Shown one piece after another: positions 1 through 9,518 of a stretch of DNA of 64,000 nt. The first letter of the stretch is position 1, and each line of letters begins with the position of its first letter. The notes under the pieces were generated by a model. That model searched no databases and had not been told where the DNA came from. It was given only the letters and a program-made list of their open reading frames with translations. The translations under genes and the position numbers were made by a program. The DNA is from Nafulsella turpanensis ZLM-10 (lineage in GTDB: Bacteria; Bacteroidota; Bacteroidia; Cytophagales; Cyclobacteriaceae). The stretch is taken from positions 1-64,000 of the forward strand of contig NZ_ANNU01000013.1 in assembly GCF_000346615.1 (NCBI RefSeq), read 5' to 3'.

Positions 1-22
1 AATCACCTGAAATTTAAACTTG

Positions 23-94
23 TAGTCCGTAGGGGAATCGAACCCCTGTTACCAGGATGAAAACCTGGCGTCCTAACCCCTAGACGAACGGACC
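23..94 (-). tRNA. tRNA-Glu (anticodon TTC)
   Basis: Read on the minus strand this folds as a cloverleaf. The 7-bp acceptor stem GGTCCGT pairs with ACGGACT (with a G-T first pair), the discriminator base is A, and the T arm contains GGTTCGATTCC. The anticodon stem CAGG/CCTG flanks the loop with anticodon TTC, which reads Glu GAA/GAG. No CCA is encoded. It is divergent from gap. Confidence 0.95.
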
Positions 95-231
95 ATTTTG
101 TGATTTGGTGATGCAAATATAGAAGTCGTTTTTTTAAATGCAAAATGTCCTGCTGAATTTTTCTTAACAGGCTTAGGTCCCCTCCTCTCTTTGTTCCGCT
201 AAATCAGGCAGTTAGCGATCTCAAAAGTTTT

Positions 232-262
232 AAAAAAAAATCTAAACCTTTAGCCGTTTAGA
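232..262 (-). terminator. Orphan intrinsic terminator-like hairpin (minus strand)
   Basis: TCTAAAC (241-247) pairs perfectly with GTTTAGA (256-262) around an 8-nt loop. Read on the minus strand, the stem is followed by nine T (positions 240 to 232), the form of a Rho-independent terminator. No minus-strand gene is visible just upstream of it: gap lies on the plus strand. It may protect tRNA-Glu from read-through or end an unseen short RNA. Confidence 0.5.
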
Positions 263-334
263 TAATTATTAAATACAGCAAGAATAAGCCAGAAAGGCTT
301 TTCAGCCACAACGTCTATAATCGACGCTTCTCTT

Positions 335-365
335 TTTGTTTTAATCTCCAAGAGTTGTAGTTTTG
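335..365 (+). promoter_or_regulatory. Putative Bacteroidota-type promoter of gap
   Basis: TTTG at 335-338, a 19-nt spacer and TAGTTTTG at 358-365 match the Bacteroidota primary-sigma consensus (TTTG/TTG, then TAnnTTTG). The gap ATG lies 39 nt after the -7 box, giving a short leader. The leader shows no Shine-Dalgarno sequence, as is usual in this phylum. The remainder of the 95-404 gap holds only the hairpin at 232-262. Confidence 0.6.
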
Positions 366-386
366 GCACAAATTATAAATTTTTAA

Positions 387-1406
<1,020 letters not shown>

Positions 1407-1436
1407 GCGCAGTATAGAGAAAACTTCTTAACATAG

Positions 1437-1475
1437 AAAAGGCTGTTCCTGAATTAATAAGGAACAGCCTTTTTA
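1437..1475. terminator. Bidirectional intrinsic terminator
   Basis: AGGCTGTTCCT and AGGAACAGCCT form a perfect stem around a 9-nt loop, flanked by AAAA on the left and TTTTT on the right. It can therefore end both gap (plus) and the convergent PhzF/Nudix transcript (minus). Confidence 0.9.
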
Positions 1476-1510
1476 CTTTTTGTTTAACCCCATTAATTGC
1501 CTTACCTCTA

Positions 1511-2308
1511 TTATACTTTTAGAGTAGTCGCAAAAACGGTTACAGCATCGCCGGTAATCATTACCCGGCTCCCCATAATTTTTACGCCCAGGTTTCCGCC
1601 CCTTGCAGAGGCCTGATAGGCTTTTAATTCATTCTTACCAAGCTTCTGCTGCCAGAAATGCGCCAGTTCGCAATGGGCAGAGCCGGTAACCGGATCTTCC
1701 GGCACCCCAACATTCGGTACAAAATAGCGGCTAACAATATCAAAAGCTTCCCACTTACCACTACCCCTGGCGGTAATAATAATTCCCTGTCGGCTGTTTT
1801 TACTAAGGTAGCCCATATCCGGAGAGGCTTTAGCGACTGCCTCTGCTGAGGGCAGTTCTACAATATCATTTTTGGCTGTACTGGCCATTTCCACCACTTC
1901 TCCGAACAGCTGCCGTACCGCTTCCGTTGGTTCCTGCCGTTTTGTTTCCAGCAGCGGAAAGTCCATACAGAGTTGAGCAGAATTTTCACTCGTTACCTGA
2001 AGAACTCCACTGCGGGTTTCGAATTTCAGCGCTTCGTTTCTACCAAAGTATTGCTGCTCGAATAGTATATGAGCGGTGGCCAGGGTAGCATGTCCGCAAA
2101 GATCTACCTCGCTCGTAGGGGTAAACCAGCGAAGTCGGCTATAGCCATCTTCGGTGCTGACGAAAGCAGTTTCCGAAAGGTTCATCTCAGCGGCTATCTG
2201 CTGCATAAGCACATCTGGCAGCGGTTTTTCACTGATGCAAACACCCGCAGGGTTTCCTTTAAACTTTTCTTTCGTAAAGGAATCAACCTGAAATAATTTC
2301 ATATCCAT
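1511..2308 (-). CDS. PhzF family epimerase/isomerase
   Basis: 265 residues, typical of the PhzF family, whose fold is a duplicated diaminopimelate-epimerase-like domain. The N-terminal GNPAGVC motif (19-25), the NLSETAF segment with the presumed catalytic Glu46, CGHATLA (about residue 73) and the C-terminal EDPVTGSAHC motif are all present. No other phenazine genes are near, so this is a generic PhzF-like isomerase of unknown substrate rather than a phenazine enzyme. It follows the Nudix gene by 13 bp and is probably cotranscribed with it. Met3 is an alternative start. Confidence 0.88.
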   Translation of the reverse strand: MDMKLFQVDSFTKEKFKGNPAGVCISEKPLPDVLMQQIAAEMNLSETAFVSTEDGYSRLRWFTPTSEVDLCGHATLATAHILFEQQYFGRNEALKFETRSGVLQVTSENSAQLCMDFPLLETKRQEPTEAVRQLFGEVVEMASTAKNDIVELPSAEAVAKASPDMGYLSKNSRQGIIITARGSGKWEAFDIVSRYFVPNVGVPEDPVTGSAHCELAHFWQQKLGKNELKAYQASARGGNLGVKIMGSRVMITGDAVTVFATTLKV

Positions 2309-2321
2309 TGGTAAATAAATT

Positions 2322-2852
2322 TCAACTTATCTGGTTTAATACCTGTCCTATTGCCGCTTCATTTAAACCGAAAGCACTTTCCGACTCGGCGGCTGCCATT
2401 CTAAGCTGTACCTCAAGCCGACGGTTCGCCTGCTGCAGCATTTCATGGTGGTCAAAGGCCATAGGTTCAGGAAGCTTATCCAGGGCAAACCACCTGGCTT
2501 CAGCAGCATCGTCGCCCCCGGCCACAACCGGGAGCTGTCCCTGCAATAGACTGATATACCCAATACTCACCGTTCTGTGTCGTGGGTCGCGGTGAAGACC
2601 TGCAAAAGCCCCAATCTGTACAAAATGATTTGCCTGAACCCCTGTTTCCTCCAGGAGCTCCCGCTTTACCGCCTCTTCAGGCACTTCATTAATGTCCATA
2701 AAGCCACCAGGGAAGGCCCAGCTGCCTTTAAAAGGATCCTGCTTCCTGCGAATCAGCAGCACATGCAACTGTTCATCCGCCAGAGCATAAACAACAGCAT
2801 CGACTGTTACTGCAGGTCGAGGATAATCATAGGTATAAGCCATTTCTTTCAA
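2322..2852 (-). CDS. Nudix hydrolase
   Basis: 176 residues with a complete Nudix box: G-x5-E-x7-RELLEETGV beginning at the GGFMD segment, with the metal-binding REXXEE intact. The sequence before it (VLLIRRKQDPFKGSWAFPG) and a GLHRDPRHR segment after it resemble Bacteroidota Nudix proteins acting on ADP-ribose-like substrates or serving as NrtR-like domains. No C-terminal DNA-binding extension is clear here, so a housecleaning pyrophosphatase is the better guess. Met4 (at 2843) is an equally plausible start. It is first gene of a two-gene unit with the PhzF-like gene. Confidence 0.9.
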   Translation of the reverse strand: MKEMAYTYDYPRPAVTVDAVVYALADEQLHVLLIRRKQDPFKGSWAFPGGFMDINEVPEEAVKRELLEETGVQANHFVQIGAFAGLHRDPRHRTVSIGYISLLQGQLPVVAGGDDAAEARWFALDKLPEPMAFDHHEMLQQANRRLEVQLRMAAAESESAFGLNEAAIGQVLNQIS

Positions 2853-2895
2853 TTAAGATTTAAATGTATAAATGTCGTTGCTTTAGAGCCGCGCT

Positions 2896-2913
2896 GCCGG
2901 GCTTTCGCCCGGC
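2896..2913. other. GC-rich hairpin between yebC and the Nudix gene
   Basis: GCCGGGC (2896-2902) and GCCCGGC (2907-2913) form a perfect 7-bp stem with a TTTC loop. No T-run follows on the minus strand, so it is at most a weak or pausing terminator after yebC. Confidence 0.4.
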
Positions 2914-2961
2914 TTCCTCCCTATTCACTACCGCAACGGCGGCCGCTCCTTACTACAGAAA

Positions 2962-3705
2962 CTACATTCTTTCCATCTGCTCATCGGTCGCATCTATATT
3001 ATGGTATACTTTCTGAACATCATCGTCATCCTCGAGCACCTCTATTAGTTTGTATACTTCTTCAAAAGCCTCATCATTGAGCGGAATCCTGTTTTGCGGA
3101 ATTCTTTGTAACTCCGCATTCTCTGCTTCAATATTTAAGTCATCCAGCTTACGTTGTACGGCACCAAAATCTTCCATGGCACAGCTTAGGTGCATATACC
3201 CATCTTCCACCTCTACTTCTTCTGCTCCCGCATCTATTATTTCGAGGGTTAGCTGGTCAATGTCGGCTCCATCCGGGAGTTTAAAATTAAATATTCCCTT
3301 CCGGTCAAAAATAAACTCGAGCGATCCGTTGGTCCCGAGGCTGCCGCCGTTTTTGCTGAATGCAGAGCGGACATTGGCGACTGTACGGTTAATATTATCG
3401 GTCATGGTTTCCACGAATACGGCTACCCCATGGGTGGCATAGCCTTCATAACTTGCCTCCGTATAATTCTCAGAGTCAGCTCCTGAGCCTTTCTGGACTG
3501 CCCTTTCAATGGTATCTTTAGGCATATTGGCCCCCTTGGCATTATTTATTGCCAGGCGCAGGCGCGGATTGGCATCCGGGTCCTCACCTCCTTCCTTGGC
3601 CGCTACGGTAATTTCTTTTATCAGCTTCGTAAAAATTTTTGAGCGTTTTGCATCCTGGGCTCCTTTCCGTCTTTTAATATTCGCCCATTTACTGTGTCCT
3701 GCCAT
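2962..3705 (-). CDS. yebC: YebC/PmpR family protein
   Basis: 247 residues, matching the usual length of about 245. The opening MAGHSKWANIKRRKGAQD and the segments RLRLAI, NMPKDTIERA and YEGYATHGVAVFVE are hallmarks of the family, and the acidic C-terminal segment LEDDDDVQKVYHN is also typical. Members act in the cytosol as transcriptional regulators or, in more recent work, as factors relieving ribosome stalling. The start is fixed by the conserved MAGHSKW. It has its own unit between the EamA gene and the Nudix gene. Confidence 0.97.
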   Translation of the reverse strand: MAGHSKWANIKRRKGAQDAKRSKIFTKLIKEITVAAKEGGEDPDANPRLRLAINNAKGANMPKDTIERAVQKGSGADSENYTEASYEGYATHGVAVFVETMTDNINRTVANVRSAFSKNGGSLGTNGSLEFIFDRKGIFNFKLPDGADIDQLTLEIIDAGAEEVEVEDGYMHLSCAMEDFGAVQRKLDDLNIEAENAELQRIPQNRIPLNDEAFEEVYKLIEVLEDDDDVQKVYHNIDATDEQMERM

Positions 3706-3776
3706 AATTTTTCTGTTGCTTTAAAAGATAATCAAATTTAACTAATTTTTCTTCCGGCTGCCATCCATTTCCCGCT

Positions 3777-4634
3777 TTAGGCCTTCTCTGGCTTTATTTG
3801 CTTTCGTTTATACTGAATGTTGAGAATTACCCCTGCCAGCACGAGCAGCATACCCAAATAACTAAATGGATGAAAACTTTCTTCAAAAACAAAATAGCCG
3901 AAACCAATGGCATACAGGATACCGATATAGTTGAGACTGGCTACTTTACTAAGCTCCTCCAGCTGGTAAGCTTTGGTCATAAAATACTGGGCAAACTGGG
4001 TAAGTACTCCTATTAAAATGAGGTAGAACCACTCAATCCCCTGGGGTTGCTCCCAGTTAGCCCATACATAAAAACCGGTAAGCGGCAGCGTTACCAGGGG
4101 GAAGTAGAAAACAATTACCAGTGGATGTTCGGTTGTATTAAGCTTCCGGATAATGTTATAGGCAAGCCCGGCAAAAAAGCCAGCCCCTATCCCTAACAGC
4201 AGGTAAAGATTTGTAACCCTGGGATCGAAGCCTTTTATTACCAGCACCCCACCAAAGGCCATGGCAAAAAAGAGAAACTGAAGTGGCTTTACCTTCTCTC
4301 TCACGAGAAAAATGCCTAGAATGGTGGTAAACACCGGCGAAAGGTACTGCAGGGTTACCGCACTGGCCAAAGGGATATTCTGGAGTGTAATAAAGTAACA
4401 AACCAGGGCCAGGGCCCCTGCCGCCCCTCTCAGGATCAATAATTTTTTATTATTGCCAAACACCGACACCTGCTGTGATTTCAGTGCCACATAGCTCATG
4501 AGGAGGGAAATGACAGAACGAAAAAAAATGATTTCGATAGCCGGAATATGAGGCACCAGCTTAACCAGTACATTCATACATGTAAAAAGCAGGGTAGCAA
4601 GGAGCATATAGCCCATCCCTCTAGAAATTACCAT
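3777..4634 (-). CDS. DMT-superfamily EamA transporter
   Basis: 285 residues with about ten hydrophobic segments arranged as two EamA repeats, roughly residues 8-138 and 150-276. The first repeat has the typical FFRSVISLL and LQNIPLASAVTLQYLSPVF segments, and the second has YQLEELSKVASLNYIGI. This is an inner-membrane drug/metabolite exporter of unknown substrate. The C-terminus is basic and cytosolic. A close promoter match lies just upstream, suggesting it is transcribed alone. Confidence 0.88.
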   Translation of the reverse strand: MVISRGMGYMLLATLLFTCMNVLVKLVPHIPAIEIIFFRSVISLLMSYVALKSQQVSVFGNNKKLLILRGAAGALALVCYFITLQNIPLASAVTLQYLSPVFTTILGIFLVREKVKPLQFLFFAMAFGGVLVIKGFDPRVTNLYLLLGIGAGFFAGLAYNIIRKLNTTEHPLVIVFYFPLVTLPLTGFYVWANWEQPQGIEWFYLILIGVLTQFAQYFMTKAYQLEELSKVASLNYIGILYAIGFGYFVFEESFHPFSYLGMLLVLAGVILNIQYKRKQIKPEKA

Positions 4635-4656
4635 AAAGCCTTTTATATTTGGCCTG

Positions 4657-4685
4657 CAAAAATAGCCATTTAATCTCCCGCCAAA
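4657..4685 (-). promoter_or_regulatory. Putative promoter of the EamA gene
   Basis: On the minus strand TTTG (4685-4682), a 17-nt spacer and TATTTTTG (4664-4657) fit the Bacteroidota consensus, with the EamA ATG about 22 nt further on. The TTTG element shares bases with the T-run of the terminator of the upstream kinase gene. Confidence 0.45.
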
Positions 4686-4718
4686 AAGAGAGCGCCCTCC
4701 TTTTCAGAAAAGCGCTCT
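4683..4718 (-). terminator. Intrinsic terminator of the PAS kinase gene
   Basis: On the minus strand AGAGCGC pairs with GCGCTCT, with an inner CTTTT/AAAAG pairing and a run of five T after the stem (4687-4683). It lies 170 bp after the kinase stop. Confidence 0.6.
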
Positions 4719-4888
4719 TCAGTACAATAATCTCTTTGCCTGCACCAGATTCAGTTATCTTTTGGACCATTTAACCTTATCCATGGAAGGGGTACTCAAC
4801 CCTCAGTCTCTTTTCTCCGGCAGGCACATCTATTGGTACTGCTGAATAAAAAGCCCACCGGCCCCTTTAACAAAATTTAGAGGAGGCA

Positions 4889-5971
4889 TCAGAACTTCGG
4901 AACTTCCACATAAAAAGTGGTTCCTTTTTCTTCTTCACTTTCAAACCAAATGTCGCCGTTATGCATTTTCACAAGGGTCCTGATGAGGTGCATGCCTAAA
5001 CCAACCGGCCGTTCTCCCCTCATCCCAGGCCTCCTTGCTTTAGTGAATTTATCAAATATGTAGGGCTTCAGTTTATCAGGTATACCTATACCATTATCTT
5101 CAAATGTCAGAAGAACCGTTTCTCCCTTATCCTTCACTGAAATTGAAATTCTACCATCATCAGCTGTAAATTTGTACGCATTGGACAGGATGTTTTCAAC
5201 CACCAGCATAAAACGCAGCACATCTACCTCAACGTAAACCGCCGGTTCTGAGGCATCCAGTATAATTGTTTTCTGCCTATCCCGCAGATGAAAGGTATCT
5301 ACCTGATTTTGCAAGCGGGCCACGATATCGACGCGACTCTTCCGGAGGGGCATAGCCTGGGATTCCAGGTATTCCATATCCAGAATCTCCCGAATCAGCT
5401 CAAGGGAATTATTACAGGTGACATTTATGATTTTAAGTAATCGTTCCACATCCTCCTCTTTACTATTTTTAAACTCCTTTTCAAGCAATAAAGAAGACAT
5501 TTTAATGGTATTGAGCGGTGCCCGCAAATCGTGTCCAAGAATTTGCAGCACAACATCCTTCTGCTCTTTTACGGTGTAAAAGTTCAGTTCGGCTTCCTTG
5601 CGTTCGGTAATGTCCTCGACAAATGCCACAAACTGGGGCTGTGGGCTTTTCGCTCTTACGCCATAGCCTTTTAACTGGACCCACTTGGTTTTCTGTCCCG
5701 GCAGGAGCAACCTGAAATCCAGTTTAATAAAGGGAGAAGATGGTTTTACTTCCGGCTGCTTACTTTTAACATACTCCTGGTCATCCGGATGGATTATCTC
5801 CAGCAGCTTTTCTGGTTTTGAAATTACCTCTTCCTGGGAGAGTCCCAGTAATGCTTCAACAGCCTTATTTACAAAAGAAATAGTGTTTTCCTTAAAATCG
5901 AATACAAAAATACAATCGGGCGATCCTTCCGAAATTTCTCTAAAAATATCTGTTTCGCTACTCATTAACAC
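4889..5971 (-). CDS. Soluble PAS-domain sensor histidine kinase
   Basis: 360 residues with no membrane segment, so a cytosolic sensor. The PAS domain spans about 10-125 (SPDCIFVFD ... FVEDITERK), followed by a HisKA domain with phosphoacceptor His147 in GHDLRAPLN and a C-terminal HATPase_c with N-box ENILSNAYKF, G1 box DNGIGIP and G2-like GLGMHLI. No response regulator is adjacent, so it is an orphan kinase. Its ligand and partner are unknown. Met3 is an alternative start. Confidence 0.93.
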   Translation of the reverse strand: MLMSSETDIFREISEGSPDCIFVFDFKENTISFVNKAVEALLGLSQEEVISKPEKLLEIIHPDDQEYVKSKQPEVKPSSPFIKLDFRLLLPGQKTKWVQLKGYGVRAKSPQPQFVAFVEDITERKEAELNFYTVKEQKDVVLQILGHDLRAPLNTIKMSSLLLEKEFKNSKEEDVERLLKIINVTCNNSLELIREILDMEYLESQAMPLRKSRVDIVARLQNQVDTFHLRDRQKTIILDASEPAVYVEVDVLRFMLVVENILSNAYKFTADDGRISISVKDKGETVLLTFEDNGIGIPDKLKPYIFDKFTKARRPGMRGERPVGLGMHLIRTLVKMHNGDIWFESEEEKGTTFYVEVPKF

Positions 5972-6076
5972 TTCAATTACTCATTATACAAGCCTCCAAA
6001 AAGAGGATAATCAACTATAGAGCTTCATCATTTCCTGCAGTGGCATAGGGAGGCGCATTATTTTATAAGCTGCAGA

Positions 6077-6733
6077 CTAAAGTATTACCCCATCTTCCAT
6101 TACATATTTCTGATCGGCCATATCTGCCAGTTCATTATTATGGGTTACAATAACAAAAGTCTGGTTGGTTTCTTCCCGAAGCTGGAAAAAGAGGCTGTGC
6201 AGGGAATCGGCACTGGCCGAATCGAGGTTACCGCTGGGTTCGTCGGCAAAAACTATGGAGGGTTTATTTATAAGGGCCCTGGCAACGGCTACACGCTGCT
6301 GCTCTCCACCACTTAACTGTCCGGGTTTATGATGAATACGCTTAGCCAGGCCCAATCGCTGCAGCAAAGCTTCGGCTTCGGCTTTCACTTCTTTGTCGGA
6401 CCGGTTACCGGCAATAAAACCGGGAATGGCTACATTTTCCAGGGCCGAGAACTCGGGCAGGAGGTTATGAAACTGGAATATAAAACCGACATGCTGATTT
6501 CTGAAGCGGGCCAGCTGGTTGGGTTTCTGGTGAGTATGAACGGCTTGCCGGTTGAGGTAAAGCTCTCCCCCGTCAGCCAAATCCAGGGTACCCAAAATAT
6601 GCAACAATGTACTTTTACCCGCACCGGAGGCTCCTACAATGGAGACAATCTGCCCTTGCTGCACCTCCAGCGACACACCCTTTAATACCTGTAAACTTCC
6701 GTACGATTTGGTAACATTAATGGCTTTCAGCAT
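6077..6733 (-). CDS. ABC transporter ATP-binding protein (LolD-like)
   Basis: About 218 residues from the chosen start MLKAINVTKSYG. An in-frame ATG 51 bp upstream would add an unconserved 17-residue extension. Walker A GASGAGKST, Q-loop FIFQFHNL, signature LSGGEQQRVAVARAL, Walker B IVFADE, D-loop GNLD and the H-loop histidine in VTHN are all intact. The sequence is closest in style to the LolD/MacB group, which powers lipoprotein release or FtsX-type permeases. No permease is adjacent, as is common for lolD in this phylum, so the partner must be elsewhere. Confidence 0.9.
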   Translation of the reverse strand: MLKAINVTKSYGSLQVLKGVSLEVQQGQIVSIVGASGAGKSTLLHILGTLDLADGGELYLNRQAVHTHQKPNQLARFRNQHVGFIFQFHNLLPEFSALENVAIPGFIAGNRSDKEVKAEAEALLQRLGLAKRIHHKPGQLSGGEQQRVAVARALINKPSIVFADEPSGNLDSASADSLHSLFFQLREETNQTFVIVTHNNELADMADQKYVMEDGVIL

Positions 6734-6981
6734 AAAAAATCTGCTTTTACTCTGGCTTTCAATGGTTAGCCACGATTGAAACACGTGAACAGGAGCCTGG
6801 TTCAGATTACAGCAGAGCGTATGGCTTCATACTTCAAATTGGAAACTACTGCCTGCAATTAATTAAAAGATGAGCTCCATCCTCACAAATCACTCCCAAA
6901 CATACGCAATTCCTCCCGCTAAATATTCACAGAAACGCAATTTTATGAAGCAGGACCGGTGCCACTTAATCCGGTTCAGGC

Positions 6982-7012
6982 TTGAAAAGCTGCCACAAAA
7001 GCCTTACATTCG
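6982..7012 (+). promoter_or_regulatory. Putative promoter of sucC
   Basis: TTG (6982-6984), a 20-nt spacer and TACATTCG (7005-7012, one mismatch to TAnnTTTG) lie just before the sucC start. The distance of 20 nt from the -7 box to the ATG implies a very short leader. Confidence 0.4.
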
Positions 7013-7032
7013 TGCAAAAATTTTTATCAGGA

Positions 7033-8244
7033 ATGAATATACACGAATACCAAGCAAAGGAAATCCTTAAGAAACACGGCGTTAAGGTGCAGGAAGGCTA
7101 TGTAGCTGAAACTGCCGAGGAAGCCAGGCAGGTAGCGCAAAAGCTGAATACCGAAACAGGTACCAGCTGGTACGTTATCAAAGCCCAAATCCATGCCGGA
7201 GGCCGCGGAAAAGGTAAAATCCAGCAGACAAATTCGAATGGTGTAGTCTTAGCCAAGAGCCTCGACGAAGTGCCTGAAAAAGCAAAGAACATCCTCGGAG
7301 GAACTCTCGTTACGCACCAGACAGGTCCTGAAGGTAAAAAAGTAAATAAAGTGCTCATTGCGCAGGATGTTTATTATCCTGGCGACAGCGAGCCAAAAGA
7401 ATATTACCTGAGCGTGCTGCTCGACCGCGCAAAAGGCTGCAATGTTATAATGGCCTCAACCGAAGGCGGTATGGATATTGAAGAAGTGGCAGAGAAAACA
7501 CCTGAAAAAATTCATAAAGAGTGGATTGACCCTGCCATTGGCCTTCAGCCATTCCAGGCCCGCAAAGTAGCTTTTGCTCTTAGGCTGGAAGGAAAAGCAT
7601 TTAAGGAGATGGTGAAATTCATTGGCAGCCTTTACGAAGCCTATGTAAGCACCGACTCTTCCATGTTCGAGATCAACCCTGTGTTAAAAACTTCAGATGA
7701 TCAGATTCTGGCAGTAGATGCAAAGGTTAACCTCGACGACAATGCCTTGTTCCGCCATAAAGACCTGGCCGACCTTCGCGACCTTTCTGAGGAGGATCCA
7801 CTGGAGGTAGAAGCAGGTGAAAGCGGCCTTAACTATGTGAAGCTCGACGGAAACGTTGGCTGTATGGTAAATGGTGCCGGCCTTGCCATGGCAACTATGG
7901 ATATTATTAAGCTAAGCGGTGGAGAGCCTGCAAACTTCCTCGATGTAGGCGGTAGCGCCAATGCGCAAACGGTAGAAGCCGGTTTCCGCATCATCCTGAA
8001 AGATCCGAACGTAAAAGCTATCTTAATTAACATCTTTGGCGGTATTGTTCGTTGCGATCGTGTTGCCAATGGTGTAGTGGAGGCCTACAAGAAAATTGGT
8101 GATATTAAAGTACCAATTATCGTTCGTCTGCAGGGGACCAATGCCGAAGAAGGTGCTAAAATTATTGAAGAAAGCGGCCTGAAAGTAAAATCAGCTATTT
8201 TACTGAAAGATGCTGCCGAGAGAGTAGAAGAAGCACTTGCTTAA
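7033..8244 (+). CDS. sucC: Succinyl-CoA synthetase (succinate-CoA ligase), beta subunit
   Basis: 403 residues from MNIHEYQAKEIL, the near-universal SucC start. The in-frame ATG at 6982 would place the promoter-like element inside the gene and adds unconserved residues, so it was rejected. The ATP-grasp domain covers about 1-240 with KAQIHAGGRGKG as the phosphate-binding loop region and the metal-binding EINP segment. The C-terminal CoA-ligase domain has the power-helix region NFLDVGGSA and NIFGGIVRCD. It forms the TCA-cycle enzyme with SucD, which is not in this window. The ATG follows AGGA closely. Confidence 0.97.
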   Translation: MNIHEYQAKEILKKHGVKVQEGYVAETAEEARQVAQKLNTETGTSWYVIKAQIHAGGRGKGKIQQTNSNGVVLAKSLDEVPEKAKNILGGTLVTHQTGPEGKKVNKVLIAQDVYYPGDSEPKEYYLSVLLDRAKGCNVIMASTEGGMDIEEVAEKTPEKIHKEWIDPAIGLQPFQARKVAFALRLEGKAFKEMVKFIGSLYEAYVSTDSSMFEINPVLKTSDDQILAVDAKVNLDDNALFRHKDLADLRDLSEEDPLEVEAGESGLNYVKLDGNVGCMVNGAGLAMATMDIIKLSGGEPANFLDVGGSANAQTVEAGFRIILKDPNVKAILINIFGGIVRCDRVANGVVEAYKKIGDIKVPIIVRLQGTNAEEGAKIIEESGLKVKSAILLKDAAERVEEALA

Positions 8245-8260
8245 ACTCCTTTCTTTATCA

Positions 8261-8301
8261 AAAAAAGGTCACCAGAACTGAAGTCTGGTGACCTTTTTTT
8301 T
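8261..8301. terminator. Bidirectional intrinsic terminator after sucC
   Basis: GGTCACCAGA (8267-8276) and TCTGGTGACC (8284-8293) form a perfect 10-bp stem flanked by six A on the left and eight T on the right. It serves sucC and the convergent gene at 8315-8710. Confidence 0.93.
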
Positions 8302-8314
8302 CTCCGGCCAACAT

Positions 8315-8710
8315 CTATTTTTTTGGTGGTTCCGGCTGGGCTTTTACATAATCGAAGTTAAGTAGCTTTGTCAGGCTGTTGCGGTGGGCATCAAAAGAGA
8401 AGTCTCCATCCTCGACCTTATTTTCCACCAGTTCATCATGTCCTAACAGCATTTGCCGCTTAATTTTATCGGGCTCCTCTTCCCGCGAATGATACAGGGC
8501 CACATAATCTTTGGTAGTGTAGTCGATATGGTGCATCATTCCATTTAGCTTATCCACCACTTCCGGCTCTGCGCGCCCGGCAAAACCTAAATATTTAAAA
8601 TCCTGATTTTCTTCTGTTTGGTGGCGCCAGAATTCGTCCTCTACTTTTTTTCTAAAGGCATTCTCTGCCTTATTGTCTTCGAAATGATATAATAATACGT
8701 AGTTTTCCAT
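8315..8710 (-). CDS. Hypothetical cytosolic protein
   Basis: 131 residues, highly charged, with no signal peptide or membrane segment. It begins MENYVLLYHFEDNKAENAF, which looks like a beta-strand then a helix, and has a His-rich centre (LNGMMHHIDYTTKDYVALYH) and a lysine/proline tail. I do not recognise a family. The alternating beta/alpha pattern with two YVxLYH-like strands could be a small ferredoxin-like fold. It has its own unit upstream of a shared terminator. Confidence 0.7.
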   Translation of the reverse strand: MENYVLLYHFEDNKAENAFRKKVEDEFWRHQTEENQDFKYLGFAGRAEPEVVDKLNGMMHHIDYTTKDYVALYHSREEEPDKIKRQMLLGHDELVENKVEDGDFSFDAHRNSLTKLLNFDYVKAQPEPPKK

Positions 8711-8876
8711 TAGCTCTATAGTTTTGATATTCAGACTATTACCTCTAGTAATAGTACGACCACATACTCTTTATGTTTATCCGAAAACCAGTTTGGAGAT
8801 GTATTCCGCCCCAACAGCCTATCCAATGTAACTGCTTCCAATGCCCTCCGCCCCTTAACTTCAGAACGGATAAGAA

Positions 8877-9302
8877 CTATTTTTTCACCTGAGCAGGAAC
8901 TATATCTGTCTCCTGTAAAGCATGTAAAAGCTTTGCTTCCGTTAAGGGTTTCTCTATAGTACAGGAAATACCCATCTGCTGTAAATCCCCCTTTTCTTCA
9001 CCTGAAAAGCCTTCCATAGAGCTTAAAAGGCATATTTTAGAGGGAAAATGAAAAAGTAAATCCCTGAGCTGCTGTATCAGTTCCCTTTCACCCACCAGCA
9101 TTTTGGTGCTTATAAACAAGCTAACAGACCCGCTACGGGAAGAATTAAGGGCATTTATGAATTCCAGAACTTCCTCCATATTAGTAAAAAAATGAGATAG
9201 CCCCTTGAAATTGATTGCCTCCAGCAGGCTTTCAGCTAAAAACAGGCTAATTTCATCACTTTCAATAAAAATAATCTGATCCTGCTTTTTCATGTGCTCC
9301 AT
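8877..9302 (-). CDS. Degenerate response-regulator receiver-like protein
   Basis: 141 residues with the length and hydrophobic pattern of a CheY-like receiver. The acidic metal pocket survives (IESDE, 13-17), as does the conserved lysine in IEKPLT (Lys118). The usual phosphoacceptor position in SLFISTKM is Ser65 instead of Asp. It is therefore unlikely to be phosphorylated by the usual mechanism and may act as a pseudo-receiver or adaptor. No kinase is adjacent. Met4 is an alternative start. Confidence 0.7.
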   Translation of the reverse strand: MEHMKKQDQIIFIESDEISLFLAESLLEAINFKGLSHFFTNMEEVLEFINALNSSRSGSVSLFISTKMLVGERELIQQLRDLLFHFPSKICLLSSMEGFSGEEKGDLQQMGISCTIEKPLTEAKLLHALQETDIVPAQVKK

Positions 9303-9400
9303 ATTTAAGATGAAAAAATGATGGTGAATTCCTCCGGACTGTTATAGAAAAGTGACAAAAGTCTTTTCACTCAGCACCTGCACGTTTTCTTTTCAGCCGG

Positions 9401-9439
9401 AAAAAAGCACAGCGCCCGCAAAAGGAGGCGCTGTACTCT
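9401..9439 (-). terminator. Intrinsic terminator of the lipoprotein gene
   Basis: ACAGCGCC (9409-9416) pairs with GGCGCTGT (9427-9434). On the minus strand it is followed after GC by six T (9406-9401). It lies about 85 bp after the stop of the gene at 9519-9956. Confidence 0.8.
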
Positions 9440-9518
9440 TTTTAAGGAAACCAAATAGAAATTTACAGACAAGGTCTACTGGTTTAAACCCCGCTTTTTT
9501 TTACTTTAGACTTATAAA

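Noticed and set aside
358-380. TTGGCAC-like element before gap as a sigma-54 promoter
   Set aside because: The GG-N10-GC spacing fails; the Bacteroidota -7 box at the same place is a better explanation.
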